NCBI GenBank assembly: GCA_045655165.1
Contig: JAZOOT010000029.1
Coordinates: 1 to 9,138, forward strand
Length of the DNA stretch: 9,138 nucleotides
DNA from: SIG607 sp045655165
GTDB lineage: Bacteria > Bacillota > Clostridia > Oscillospirales > Acutalibacteraceae
Reading direction: 5' to 3'
This document shows positions 1 to 6,242 of the stretch, in pieces; the first letter of the stretch is position 1, and each line of letters begins with the position of its first letter. Below the pieces are notes generated by a model that saw only the letters and a list, made by a program, of their open reading frames with translations, was not told where the DNA came from and ran no database searches. A program made the position numbers and the translations under genes.

Positions 1-25
1 AATACTGCTTGTTAGTAACACACAT

Positions 26-114
26 GGAGACGTATCGAAGTGGTCATAACGGACATGACTCGAAATCATGATGCCCCTTGAGGGACGAGGGTTCGAATCC
101 CTCCGTCTCCGCCA
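26..114 (+). tRNA. tRNA-Ser (anticodon CGA), CCA encoded
   Basis: Class II tRNA cloverleaf. The 7-bp acceptor stem pairs 26-32 with 104-110, followed by the discriminator G111 and an encoded CCA (112-114). The anticodon stem is CATGA/TCATG (54-58/66-70) around a 7-base loop whose anticodon is CGA (61-63), which reads the serine codon UCG. A long variable arm (about 71-86, CCC/GGG stem with a TTGA loop) is typical of tRNA-Ser. The T arm is GAGGG/CCCTC around TTCGAAT (87-103). A terminator follows almost immediately, so this is a single gene or the last of a cluster; its promoter lies outside the window. Confidence 0.97.
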
Positions 115-120
115 AAAAGC

Positions 121-154
121 AAAGCCACCCTTTATGGGTGGCTTTTGTTTTTTT
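121..154 (+). terminator. Intrinsic terminator of the tRNA-Ser gene
   Basis: A perfect GC-rich hairpin pairs AGCCACCC (123-130) with GGGTGGCT (136-143) across a 5-base loop. It is followed by a T-rich tract (143-154). It begins six bases after the CCA end and ends tRNA transcription. Confidence 0.93.
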
Positions 155-160
155 GTTCTA

Positions 161-215
161 TTCTCTTTTCACTCATTTCTAAAATTGTCATTTTCAGAGA
201 AAAGATAAAAGAGAA
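161..215. repeat. Imperfect inverted repeat in the tRNA to small-ORF gap
   Basis: TTCTCTTTT (161-169) is the exact reverse complement of AAAAGAGAA (207-215), with further partial pyrimidine/purine matching inside. The arms are low complexity and 37 bases apart, so this may be compositional chance. The gap from 115 to 331 otherwise holds only the tRNA terminator and the promoter at 262-290; I see no gene in it. Confidence 0.3.
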
Positions 216-261
216 GAGGGAAACGGTGTTGGATTTTCTGACATACGCCAGCAATACATTA

Positions 262-290
262 TTGAAAACACAACAAAAATATGGTATAAT
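262..290 (+). promoter_or_regulatory. Sigma-A promoter for the 55-aa membrane protein
   Basis: The -35 TTGAAA (262-267), a 17-base spacer and a perfect -10 TATAAT (285-290) form a near-consensus housekeeping promoter. TGG directly before the -10 gives an extended -10 element. The start point would be near 297, leaving a leader of about 35 bases before the ATG at 332. Confidence 0.85.
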
Positions 291-331
291 TAGTTAAATA
301 AATTCCAATTTAACAAAGAGAGTTCTGCCGC

Positions 332-499
332 ATGAGAATTATACTTCTAATTTGTTTCTGTTTAATGATGGTAGCTTGTGCCGTTATGACAATAAAACTA
401 ATCAAAGAGAAAAAACCCAATACAACCCCATATTTAATATTGTCAATTATTACATTTTTAATTGCTTTGTTGATGTTTTGCAATATGTTGGGAAATTAA
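332..499 (+). CDS. Small two-helix membrane protein, function unknown
   Basis: This 55-codon frame begins with ATG and ends with TAA. The product has two hydrophobic stretches, about residues 2-23 (MRIILLICFCLMMVACAVMT then IKL) and 34-53, joined by a short basic turn containing KLIKEKKPN. That is the shape of a membrane hairpin; with the basic loop inside, both ends would face outward. An AAAGAGAG Shine-Dalgarno-like tract (315-322) lies 9 bases before the start. The gene sits alone between its own strong promoter (262-290) and a terminator (508-540). That arrangement, together with the hydrophobic pattern, argues that it is real despite its size. A lipoprotein reading (MVAC ending at C16) is weaker because a second membrane segment follows. 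I recognise no family and assign no function. Confidence 0.7.
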   Translation: MRIILLICFCLMMVACAVMTIKLIKEKKPNTTPYLILSIITFLIALLMFCNMLGN

Positions 500-504
500 A
501 TTTT

Positions 505-540
505 AATAAAAAACACCAACCGTTTGGTTGGTGTTTTGTT
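505..540. terminator. Bidirectional terminator between convergent genes
   Basis: ACACCAACC (513-521) pairs perfectly with GGTTGGTGT (526-534) across a 4-base loop, extended by A/T pairs on both flanks. T-rich sequence follows on the plus strand and also on the minus strand. It can therefore end both the small membrane-protein gene and the minus-strand gene that stops at 541. Confidence 0.9.
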
Positions 541-1737
541 TTATTCTGCTGTGTAGTTATCGAAGTAACCTTGGATGTAAACGAAAGGTGTGCCTTTATC
601 GCCCGAGCCCGAGGTTAAGTCGCAAAGTGAACCGATTAAATCGGTAATGCGGCGGGGGGTTGTACCCTGTGCTGCCATGTTGCCCACAAGACTTGAACCG
701 TCTTTTTGTGCAATTTTATCTTTAATTGCGGCCTTTAATTCATCTCCCGAAAGGTCAACGAAATCGTTATCGGCAAGGTATTTAAGTTTAAGTTCGTTAG
801 GCGAGCCCTCAAGACCTTTTGTATATGCAGGCGAAACAACAGGGTCAGCAAGTTCCCAAATTTTACCAACAGGGTCTTTAAATGCGCCGTCGCCGTAAAC
901 CATTACTTCAACGTGTTTGCCTGTTGCTTTATATAAACGTGCCTGAATATCTTCAACAAGGTCTTGGCAATCTCTTGGGAAGAGTTTAATTTTATCTTCG
1001 GTAGATTTATTAGAGCCAAGCAAACCGTATTTTTCGTTATAACCGCTATCGCCTTGGGGAGCGCTCATAATTTGGTCCATACCGTAAACAATTTCAGCGC
1101 CGGCTTCTTTTAACAACTGTCTTGTTCTAAACCTTGTGTGAATATCACAGTTTAAAACGTTTTTGGTGTAGTTAAGAATAACACGCGGGTCGTTAGCAAA
1201 AACGAATTCAACTTCGGCACCGCTTTCTTTTATAAGCTGAGTATAATACTCAACATAGTCCATACCTGTAAAAAGGTGTTTTTCATAACCAAAAAGTTCA
1301 CGGTATTTCTTTTCATCAAGCACATCGCTGTATGGATTAACGTCAATATTATCAAGGCGTTCCGGAGTAACTAAAGCATTACCAACTTCATCGGTTGGAT
1401 AGCTAAGCATCATAACAACTTTTTTACAACCCTTAGCAATACCGCGAAGGCAAATTGAAAAACGGTTACGACTTAAAATTGGGAAAATTACGCCCACAGT
1501 TTCGCCGCCGAATTTTGCCCTTACATCGTTAGCGATATTATCAACAGTAACATAGTTACCCTGAATTCTTGCAACAATAGATTCTGTTATTGCAACAACG
1601 TCTTTATCGCGCACTTTAAAATCGCCGTTTTCAACTGCTTCTAAAATGCAGTCTACAACAATTTGCGCAAGGTCTTCGTTTTCACGGATAATGGGGGCGC
1701 GAAGGCCCATTGCAACCGTACCAATCATTCTACTCAT
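541..1737 (-). CDS. Coenzyme F420-0:gamma-glutamyl ligase-like protein (CofE family)
   Basis: The 398-residue product resembles the F420-0:L-glutamate ligase (CofE, Pfam F420_ligase) family. True CofE enzymes use GTP to add glutamates to F420-0. The N-terminal part fits: GTVAMGLRAPII (6-17), an ENEDLAQIV helix (19-27), then KDVVAITESIVARIQG (45-60). A metal/nucleotide-like segment YGDGAFKDP lies at 281-289. At 398 residues it is longer than the roughly 250-residue archaeal enzyme; similar long versions are, as I recall, common in Clostridia that do not make F420, so substrate and reaction are uncertain. The ATG at 1737 is preceded by a weak GTAGGG ribosome site; Met4 is a possible alternative start. 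It is transcribed alone, from the promoter at 1774-1802 to the terminator at 505-540, with no other F420 genes in view. Confidence 0.75.
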   Translation of the reverse strand: MSRMIGTVAMGLRAPIIRENEDLAQIVVDCILEAVENGDFKVRDKDVVAITESIVARIQGNYVTVDNIANDVRAKFGGETVGVIFPILSRNRFSICLRGIAKGCKKVVMMLSYPTDEVGNALVTPERLDNIDVNPYSDVLDEKKYRELFGYEKHLFTGMDYVEYYTQLIKESGAEVEFVFANDPRVILNYTKNVLNCDIHTRFRTRQLLKEAGAEIVYGMDQIMSAPQGDSGYNEKYGLLGSNKSTEDKIKLFPRDCQDLVEDIQARLYKATGKHVEVMVYGDGAFKDPVGKIWELADPVVSPAYTKGLEGSPNELKLKYLADNDFVDLSGDELKAAIKDKIAQKDGSSLVGNMAAQGTTPRRITDLIGSLCDLTSGSGDKGTPFVYIQGYFDNYTAE

Positions 1738-1773
1738 AATTAGCCCTACTTTACAATAAATTTTTACCTTATT

Positions 1774-1802
1774 ATTTTGCCATAAAATGATTAAAATTTC
1801 AA
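1774..1802 (-). promoter_or_regulatory. Promoter of the CofE-like gene
   Basis: Read on the minus strand, TTGAAA (1802-1797) is followed by a 17-base spacer and CAAAAT (1779-1774), with TGG before it as an extended -10. The start would be near 1767, giving a leader of about 30 bases. It is back to back with the promoter of the DUF4432 gene. Confidence 0.65.
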
Positions 1803-1839
1803 GAAAAAATTTTAAACTTTTATTACTTTTTGTATTTTA

Positions 1840-1868
1840 TTGACTTTACTGCTTTTTTATTGTAACAT
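1840..1868 (+). promoter_or_regulatory. Promoter of the aldose epimerase-like gene
   Basis: The -35 TTGACT (1840-1845) and -10 TAACAT (1863-1868, 4 of 6 consensus bases) are separated by 17 bases. The start would be near 1875. No clear operator is seen in the divergent region. Confidence 0.5.
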
Positions 1869-1901
1869 TTAATATAACAAAACAGCAAAGGAGAATGCTT
1901 T

Positions 1902-2903
1902 GTGAAATATTATGTTGGACACCCGCTTCAAACACGCGGTGCTGAAATTTACACCTTAAACGGTGGCAAAGGCGAAGGTATGCGCTTTGTTTATGCACGC
2001 AACGGAAAAGGGCTTGAACTTTGGATTTCGCTTGACCGATGCGCCGATATGACACGCGTTATTTATGACGGCAAAAATATGGGTTACCTTTCACCTTGCG
2101 GTAATGTTGCCCCCGCTTTTTATGACCACCAAGGAACAGGCTTTTTAAAATCTTTTTCGGCAGGTTTCTTTACAACCTGCGGTTTTAACGGTGTTGGAGG
2201 ACCTTGCCACGACGAAGGGGAAGATGTTCCGCTTCACGGCACCATTGGTAATATGCCTGCAGAATTAAACGGAATTGAAGAAAGTGATGACGGTTTAACT
2301 ATTAAAGCAACAGTTCGCGACTGTGTTATTTTTGGCAGAAAATTGGTTTTAAAAAGAACTTACTTTGTTTCTTACTTAAATAATGAGTTCACCGTTAACG
2401 ATACAGTTACCAACGAGGGTGACACAACTTCCCCGTACTTAATTTTATACCACTGCAACATGGGGTACCCGTTACTTAGCGAAAACAGTATTGTTCGTTT
2501 CCCAAATGAAAGTTACTGGGCTGCCACAGACAACGCAAAAGAAACCATTGACACTGCGCTTATTATGGAAAAGCCGCAACAAAATTTTGCCGAAAGATGC
2601 TATTTCTTTGACAGTTCTATTGGCAAGGACAAAAAGGCACACGCAGGTATTTATAACCCCGAAATTGATGCTGGTGTTGTGCTTTCTTACGATAAAGAGC
2701 AACTTCCCTGCCTTACCGAATGGAAAATGATGGGCAGACGCGATTACGTTTTGGGTATTGAACCGGGCAACTGCTTCCCCTGCCCAAGAAATGAAATGCG
2801 CAAAAATGGTGTTATTAAATACTTAGAGTCCGAACAAAGCAACACCACAAGCGTAACATTTACATTTACCGATACGCTTGACGGGTTTGATAGCGAATTT
2901 TAA
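1902..2903 (+). CDS. Aldose 1-epimerase family protein (DUF4432)
   Basis: The 333-residue protein has the galactose mutarotase-like pattern of the DUF4432 family, which is expected to bind or interconvert sugar anomers in the cytoplasm. The family blocks appear in order: DRCADM (45-50, equivalent to the usual RG-D-I motif), GYLSPCG (61-67), GFFTTCGFNGVGG (88-100), PLHGTIGNMPAE (110-121), LYHCNMGYPLL (182-192), LTEWKMM (271-277) and LGIEPGN (284-290). H112, H184 and E287 are candidates for sugar binding or catalysis by analogy with aldose epimerases. The start is GTG at 1902, fixed by an excellent AAAGGAG site (1887-1893) 8 bases upstream; no in-frame ATG lies nearby. The gene has its own promoter and terminator. 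No sugar transporter or kinase is adjacent, so the substrate cannot be inferred. Confidence 0.88.
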   Translation: MKYYVGHPLQTRGAEIYTLNGGKGEGMRFVYARNGKGLELWISLDRCADMTRVIYDGKNMGYLSPCGNVAPAFYDHQGTGFLKSFSAGFFTTCGFNGVGGPCHDEGEDVPLHGTIGNMPAELNGIEESDDGLTIKATVRDCVIFGRKLVLKRTYFVSYLNNEFTVNDTVTNEGDTTSPYLILYHCNMGYPLLSENSIVRFPNESYWAATDNAKETIDTALIMEKPQQNFAERCYFFDSSIGKDKKAHAGIYNPEIDAGVVLSYDKEQLPCLTEWKMMGRRDYVLGIEPGNCFPCPRNEMRKNGVIKYLESEQSNTTSVTFTFTDTLDGFDSEF

Positions 2904-2908
2904 AGAAA

Positions 2909-2940
2909 CAAAAAACTCCTCGTTTCCGAGGAGTTTTTTC
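2909..2940. terminator. Bidirectional terminator between DUF4432 gene and rny
   Basis: ACTCCTCG (2915-2922) pairs perfectly with CGAGGAGT (2927-2934) across a TTTC loop, flanked by an A-run on the left and a T-run on the right. It works in both directions and lies between the stops of two convergent genes. Confidence 0.93.
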
Positions 2941-2942
2941 TT

Positions 2943-4493
2943 TTATTTTGCGTAATCTACGGCGCGGTTTTCGCGGATAAGATTTACTTTAATTTGGCCG
3001 GGGTATTCAAGTTCCTGTTCAATGCGGTTTGCAATATCACGAGCAACCAATACCATTTGGTCATCAGAAATAACTTCGGGTTTAACCACAATTCTGATTT
3101 CCCTACCTGCTTGAATAGCGAAAGAATTTTCTACGCCGCTAAAGGAATTGGCGATTTCCTCAAGTTTTTCAAGACGTTTAATGTAATTTTCAATATTTTC
3201 TCTTCTTGCACCGGGACGTGCGGCAGAAATTGCATCGGCCGCCTGTACAATGCAAGCAATTGTTGTTTTGGCTTCAACTTCGCCGTGGTGAGCGTGAATA
3301 GCGTGAACAACCGTTTCGCTTTCTTTATATTTCTTAGCAACCTCAACACCAAGTTGAATGTGTGAGCCCTCTTGTTCGTGGTCAAGTGCTTTACCAATAT
3401 CGTGAAGCAAACCTGCACGTTTTGCCAAAGACACATCAACACCCATTTCGGCGGCAAGCAAGCCCGAAATATGACAAACTTCCAAAGCGTGATTAAGCAC
3501 GTTTTGACCGTAACTTGTGCGGTAATGAAGTTTACCCAAAAGTTTAACAAGTTCGGGGTGCAAATTATGAACGCCCGAATCAATTAAAGCGCGTTCGCCC
3601 TGCTGTTTAATTACAGCGTTAACGTCGGCGGTTGCCTTTGCAACCATTTCTTCAATTCTTGCGGGGTGAATTCTACCGTCTAAAATAAGTTTTTCAAGTG
3701 TAATTCGCGCAATTTCGCGGCGGATTGGGTCAAAACTTGAAACGGTAATTGCTTCGGGGGTATCGTCAATAATTAAATCAACACCCGTTGCGGTTTCCAA
3801 GGCGCGAATGTTACGGCCTTCACGACCGATAATTCTGCCCTTCATTTCATCGTTAGGAAGAGCCACAACCGAAACGGTGGTTTCGGAAGAATGGTCTGCC
3901 GCGCAACGCTGAATTGCGTGGGCAACAAGTTCGCGTGCCAAATTATCGGCTTCTTCTTTTGTTCTTTGTTCGTACTCAAGAATTTTGGTTGCCTTTTCGT
4001 GAGCCAATTCGCCATCAAGCATTGAAAGCAAATGCTGTTTTGCCTGTTCGGTTGAAAAACCCGAAATGCGTTCAAGCAAATCCAACTGACTTTTTTTGAT
4101 TTTTTCACATTCTTCAAGTTTTTCGTCAATTTCACGGGAACGAATTGCAAGTTTTTCTTCTTTTGCTTCTAAGTTATCAATTTTTCTGTCAAGGTTCTCT
4201 TCTTTTTGTTGAAGTCGGTTTTCTTGGCGAACAATGTCGCTTCTGCGTTCACGAAGTTCGCGGTCGTTTTCCTGACGTAGCTGCAATACTTCATCCCTGG
4301 CTTCAACTAACATTTCTTTTTTCTTTGTTTCTGCCGTTTTAATTGCATCGTTTAATATTCTTTTTGCTTCTTCTTTGGCCGAGCCAACAGTAATACTATC
4401 TGACTTGCGGCGGTATGACATACCAATAAAAAAGCCGATTATAGCCAGAACCAATGCAATTACACCGACAATAATGTAGTCTGTAATTGTCAT
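2943..4493 (-). CDS. rny: Ribonuclease Y
   Basis: Membrane-anchored endoribonuclease that starts mRNA decay in many Firmicutes. All domains are present in the usual order. A single N-terminal transmembrane helix (about 5-25) is followed by a long charged coiled coil (about 38-140, rich in E, K, R and Q). The KH RNA-binding domain carries the GRIIGREGRNIR motif (219-230). The HD phosphohydrolase domain has H335, the HD pair H364-D365 in LLHDIGKALDHE, AHHGE (401-405) and AADAISAARPGAR (418-430). At 516 residues it matches the roughly 520 of the Bacillus protein and looks intact. The ATG at 4493 is preceded by an AGAGAGGA-type ribosome site about 10 bases upstream. The gene is transcribed alone from the promoter at 4638-4666. 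Confidence 0.98.
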   Translation of the reverse strand: MTITDYIIVGVIALVLAIIGFFIGMSYRRKSDSITVGSAKEEAKRILNDAIKTAETKKKEMLVEARDEVLQLRQENDRELRERRSDIVRQENRLQQKEENLDRKIDNLEAKEEKLAIRSREIDEKLEECEKIKKSQLDLLERISGFSTEQAKQHLLSMLDGELAHEKATKILEYEQRTKEEADNLARELVAHAIQRCAADHSSETTVSVVALPNDEMKGRIIGREGRNIRALETATGVDLIIDDTPEAITVSSFDPIRREIARITLEKLILDGRIHPARIEEMVAKATADVNAVIKQQGERALIDSGVHNLHPELVKLLGKLHYRTSYGQNVLNHALEVCHISGLLAAEMGVDVSLAKRAGLLHDIGKALDHEQEGSHIQLGVEVAKKYKESETVVHAIHAHHGEVEAKTTIACIVQAADAISAARPGARRENIENYIKRLEKLEEIANSFSGVENSFAIQAGREIRIVVKPEVISDDQMVLVARDIANRIEQELEYPGQIKVNLIRENRAVDYAK

Positions 4494-4585
4494 TTAAGGA
4501 TATTCCTCTCTATATATTAAATGCGTTTTGGTTTGTTATCCGAGGTCGCACTTTAAGCCCCGGTATAAAGTTAAAGCAGTTAATA

Positions 4586-4619
4586 TGGTAATTTCGCCAC
4601 TAATTGCCACAATTAACCA
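4586..4619 (-). promoter_or_regulatory. Possible hairpin in the rny leader
   Basis: Read on the minus strand, TGGTTAATT (4619-4611) can pair with AAATTACCA (4594-4586), with one bulged base. ATTAAC/GTTAAT (4612-4617/4579-4584) is a competing pairing. It would form shortly after the predicted transcription start near 4631, within a leader of about 138 nt. I match it to no known riboswitch class; it could be an RNA stability or autoregulation element, or chance. Confidence 0.3.
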
Positions 4620-4637
4620 GTGTAACCTACTGCTAAT

Positions 4638-4666
4638 ATTCTACCACCAATGCCCCACTATGTCAA
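4638..4666 (-). promoter_or_regulatory. Consensus sigma-A promoter of rny
   Basis: On the minus strand a perfect -35 TTGACA (4666-4661) is followed by a 17-base spacer and -10 TAGAAT (4643-4638), with TGG making an extended -10. This is among the strongest promoters in the window. The start falls near 4631, leaving an unusually long leader of about 138 nt before rny. Confidence 0.88.
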
Positions 4667-4682
4667 GGAATATAACAACATA

Positions 4683-4726
4683 TAGTAAAAAAATAAGTCT
4701 TCCAAATTGCTTTGGAAGACCTTTAT
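4683..4726 (-). terminator. Terminator of the P-loop ATPase gene
   Basis: GTCTTCCAAA (4697-4706) pairs perfectly with TTTGGAAGAC (4711-4720) across a 4-base loop. On the minus strand it is followed by TTATTTTTTT. It abuts the ATPase stop codon (4727-4729) and lies just upstream of the rny promoter, separating the two minus-strand genes. Confidence 0.9.
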
Positions 4727-5788
4727 TTAGAATAAATTTTTAATAAATTTTTGTGTGTAATCGTTTAATAAATCATAATTCATTGCCTTAATGTAACAGT
4801 TTTCAAGTTGGTCGTGGGTTTGTTTTGCTTCGGCTAACAACCTGTGTGTTTGGGTTAAGAAAGTGCTCTCAAGTTTTTTGTTAAGCGCAATTCGGTTTGC
4901 ACTTTTCTTTACCATTTCTTTATTGTAAAACCGTTCGGTTCGTGTTCGGCGAACAGTATCGCTAAAATGCAATTGTTCGTTTTCGGTACAAAAAGCAATA
5001 TTTGCTTCTTTGACAATTACGTGGTCTATTTTTTCTTCGCCTAAAATATGGTTTTTGGCGGTTATTATTGTGTAACCGCAGTTTAGCGCAATATCGCGTA
5101 TTACCGACATTATAATACTGCTAACAGCCGAAGTGGTATCATTAATAATTACCTTTTTTTCGCATAATTGGTTTATTGTATCTTCATAAAAAACGGTTTT
5201 TTGCGGTGTTTCACCGCTTAAAAAACAAATTCTTTCTTTTGGCTTTTTTCCTGTTTTTATTAAGTATTTATTGGCAAGTTGCGCGGCAAAATGGGCGGCT
5301 TTTTTTATATCGGTTGCGGCAAGATAAATGCTAAAGTTATCTCTTTTTACCCTACCAAGCGCGTTTAAGCAAACCGACGCTTTTTTATGCAGTGTTTTGT
5401 TTTTATCGGTTAAATTTATTATTTCTTCGCTTTGTTCTTTTAATATTTCGCTGTTCCAAAATTCGCCAAAGTTAATTATTTCTTCTTTTACACCCGGGTA
5501 AACAGGGTCAATAACGTGTGGTGAGGTCCCGTCTAAAATCATTATTTTTTGGGTTGGTAAAATAACCGCATCAAGCGAATTCGGGTCACTGCTGCATGGG
5601 GCGGTTATTAGCGGTTGGTTTAGTTCAGTTGCCCTTTTGGCAACCGCTTTCATAAAGGAAGATTTACCGCAGCCGGGACCGCCTTTAATTATGTAGGTGT
5701 ATAAATCTTCGCCTTTTATATAAAACCTGTTCAAAAAGCCATCGGCGGAATTTGCGCCCAAAAATACGTTTGGAATTTTATTTTGCAT
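4727..5788 (-). CDS. P-loop ATPase with a degenerate second half (PRK06851-like)
   Basis: This 353-residue cytoplasmic protein has a clear Walker A motif GGPGCGKS (36-43), preceded by FLGANSADGF (9-18). A Walker B-like IMILDGTSPH lies at 82-91, and CSSDPNSLD at 65-73. It resembles a Firmicutes ATPase family built from two tandem P-loop halves (I recall the label PRK06851). The second half can be aligned by eye from FLSGETP (189-195), with KKVIIN (211-216) matching the strand before the P-loop, but its Walker A position reads NDTTSAVS (216-223) and lacks both the glycines and the lysine. Only the first half should therefore bind ATP. An AGGGGAA ribosome site lies 8 bases before the ATG. It is a single gene, divergent from rnpB. 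Function is unknown. Confidence 0.78.
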   Translation of the reverse strand: MQNKIPNVFLGANSADGFLNRFYIKGEDLYTYIIKGGPGCGKSSFMKAVAKRATELNQPLITAPCSSDPNSLDAVILPTQKIMILDGTSPHVIDPVYPGVKEEIINFGEFWNSEILKEQSEEIINLTDKNKTLHKKASVCLNALGRVKRDNFSIYLAATDIKKAAHFAAQLANKYLIKTGKKPKERICFLSGETPQKTVFYEDTINQLCEKKVIINDTTSAVSSIIMSVIRDIALNCGYTIITAKNHILGEEKIDHVIVKEANIAFCTENEQLHFSDTVRRTRTERFYNKEMVKKSANRIALNKKLESTFLTQTHRLLAEAKQTHDQLENCYIKAMNYDLLNDYTQKFIKNLF

Positions 5789-5818
5789 ATTTAATTCCCC
5801 TTTATTATATTCTTATAT

Positions 5819-5847
5819 ATTTTATGTAATTAAATTGTTTTTGACAC
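5819..5847 (-). promoter_or_regulatory. Probable promoter of the P-loop ATPase gene
   Basis: On the minus strand, GTGTCA (5847-5842) is followed by 17 bases and TAAAAT (5824-5819). The start would be near 5812, giving a leader of about 24 bases that retains the ribosome site. The TATAAT at 5809-5804 lies too close to the ribosome site to serve. The -35 hexamer overlaps the rnpB -35 on the other strand, so the two promoters may compete. Confidence 0.4.
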
Positions 5848-5869
5848 CAACACTTTTTTGTGTTAAAAT
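5841..5869 (+). promoter_or_regulatory. Strong sigma-A promoter of rnpB
   Basis: A perfect -35 TTGACA (5841-5846), a 17-base spacer and -10 TAAAAT (5864-5869), preceded by TGT as an extended -10. The start is predicted near 5876, exactly where the P1 helix of RNase P RNA begins. A small inverted repeat AACAC/GTGTT (5849-5853/5860-5864) lies in the spacer and may be chance. Confidence 0.92.
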
Positions 5870-5875
5870 ACCATT

Positions 5876-6205
5876 GCGAGTTTGCCAAACGGCTGCGCAT
5901 ACTTTTTGTGTGTGAGGAAAGTCCGAGCCCCACAGAGCAGGATAGCGGCTAACCGCCGCCGAGGGCGACCTTAGAGATAGTGCAACAGAGATATACCGCC
6001 GTTTTTACGGTAAGGGTGGAAAGGCGAGGTAAGAGCTCACCGGATTTGTGGAGACACAAATGCCCTGTAAACCTTATCCGGAGCAACACTGACTGCGACA
6101 ATACACTTGCTCGGTGTGTCGCGAAAAGTGGCTTGAGCGTATAAGCAATTATACGTCGAGATAGATAGTCGTTTAAAACAGAACTCGGCTTACAGACAAA
6201 CTCGC
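5876..6205 (+). ncRNA. rnpB: RNase P RNA, bacterial class A
   Basis: Catalytic RNA of ribonuclease P, which matures tRNA 5' ends. The ends form helix P1, GCGAGTTTG (5876-5884) with CAAACTCGC (6197-6205). Conserved signatures include GAGGAAAGTCCGAGC (5914-5928), the GGTAAGAGCTCACCGG segment (about 6028-6043) and ACAGAACTCGGCTTAC (about 6178-6193). The segment TGTAAACC...CCGGAGCAA followed by a P15/P16-like stem and GGCTTGAGC matches class A (E. coli-like) rather than the Bacillus class B form. By my hand fold, P15 is CACT/AGTG (6087-6090/6127-6130) and P16 is GCGACA/TGTCGC (6095-6100/6117-6122). The loop between them lacks the usual GGU. At about 330 nt it is somewhat shorter than the 377-nt E. 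coli RNA. No terminator follows. Confidence 0.96.
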
Positions 6206-6242
6206 AAACATAAAAATAAATTTTCATTTTGGGGGAATAAAA

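Noticed and set aside
332..499. Lipoprotein signal in the 55-residue protein (MVAC, C16)
   Set aside because: The -3 residue is Met rather than Leu, and a second full membrane helix follows, which fits a two-helix membrane protein better.
352..618. Plus-strand 88-residue frame overlapping the small membrane-protein gene
   Set aside because: It starts with a non-ATG codon, has no ribosome site, runs through the terminator hairpin at 505-540 and into the antisense of the CofE-like gene. The 332-499 frame has the signals instead.
3131..3583. 150-residue minus-strand frame within rny
   Set aside because: It is an out-of-frame shadow of the RNase Y HD domain region, with no start signals.
4528..4743. 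Plus-strand 71-residue frame in the rny leader and promoter region
   Set aside because: It runs antisense across the rny promoter and leader and through the ATPase terminator, has no ribosome site and gives no family-like sequence.
5876..6205. Class B (Bacillus-type) RNase P RNA
   Set aside because: The segment between the TGTAAACC block and GGCTTGAGC fits the class A P15/P16 arrangement rather than the class B layout.
6206..6242. T-box, attenuator or terminator between rnpB and proB
   Set aside because: The 37 bases are A/T-rich with no stable hairpin and no room for a T-box; only the GGGGGA ribosome site is present.
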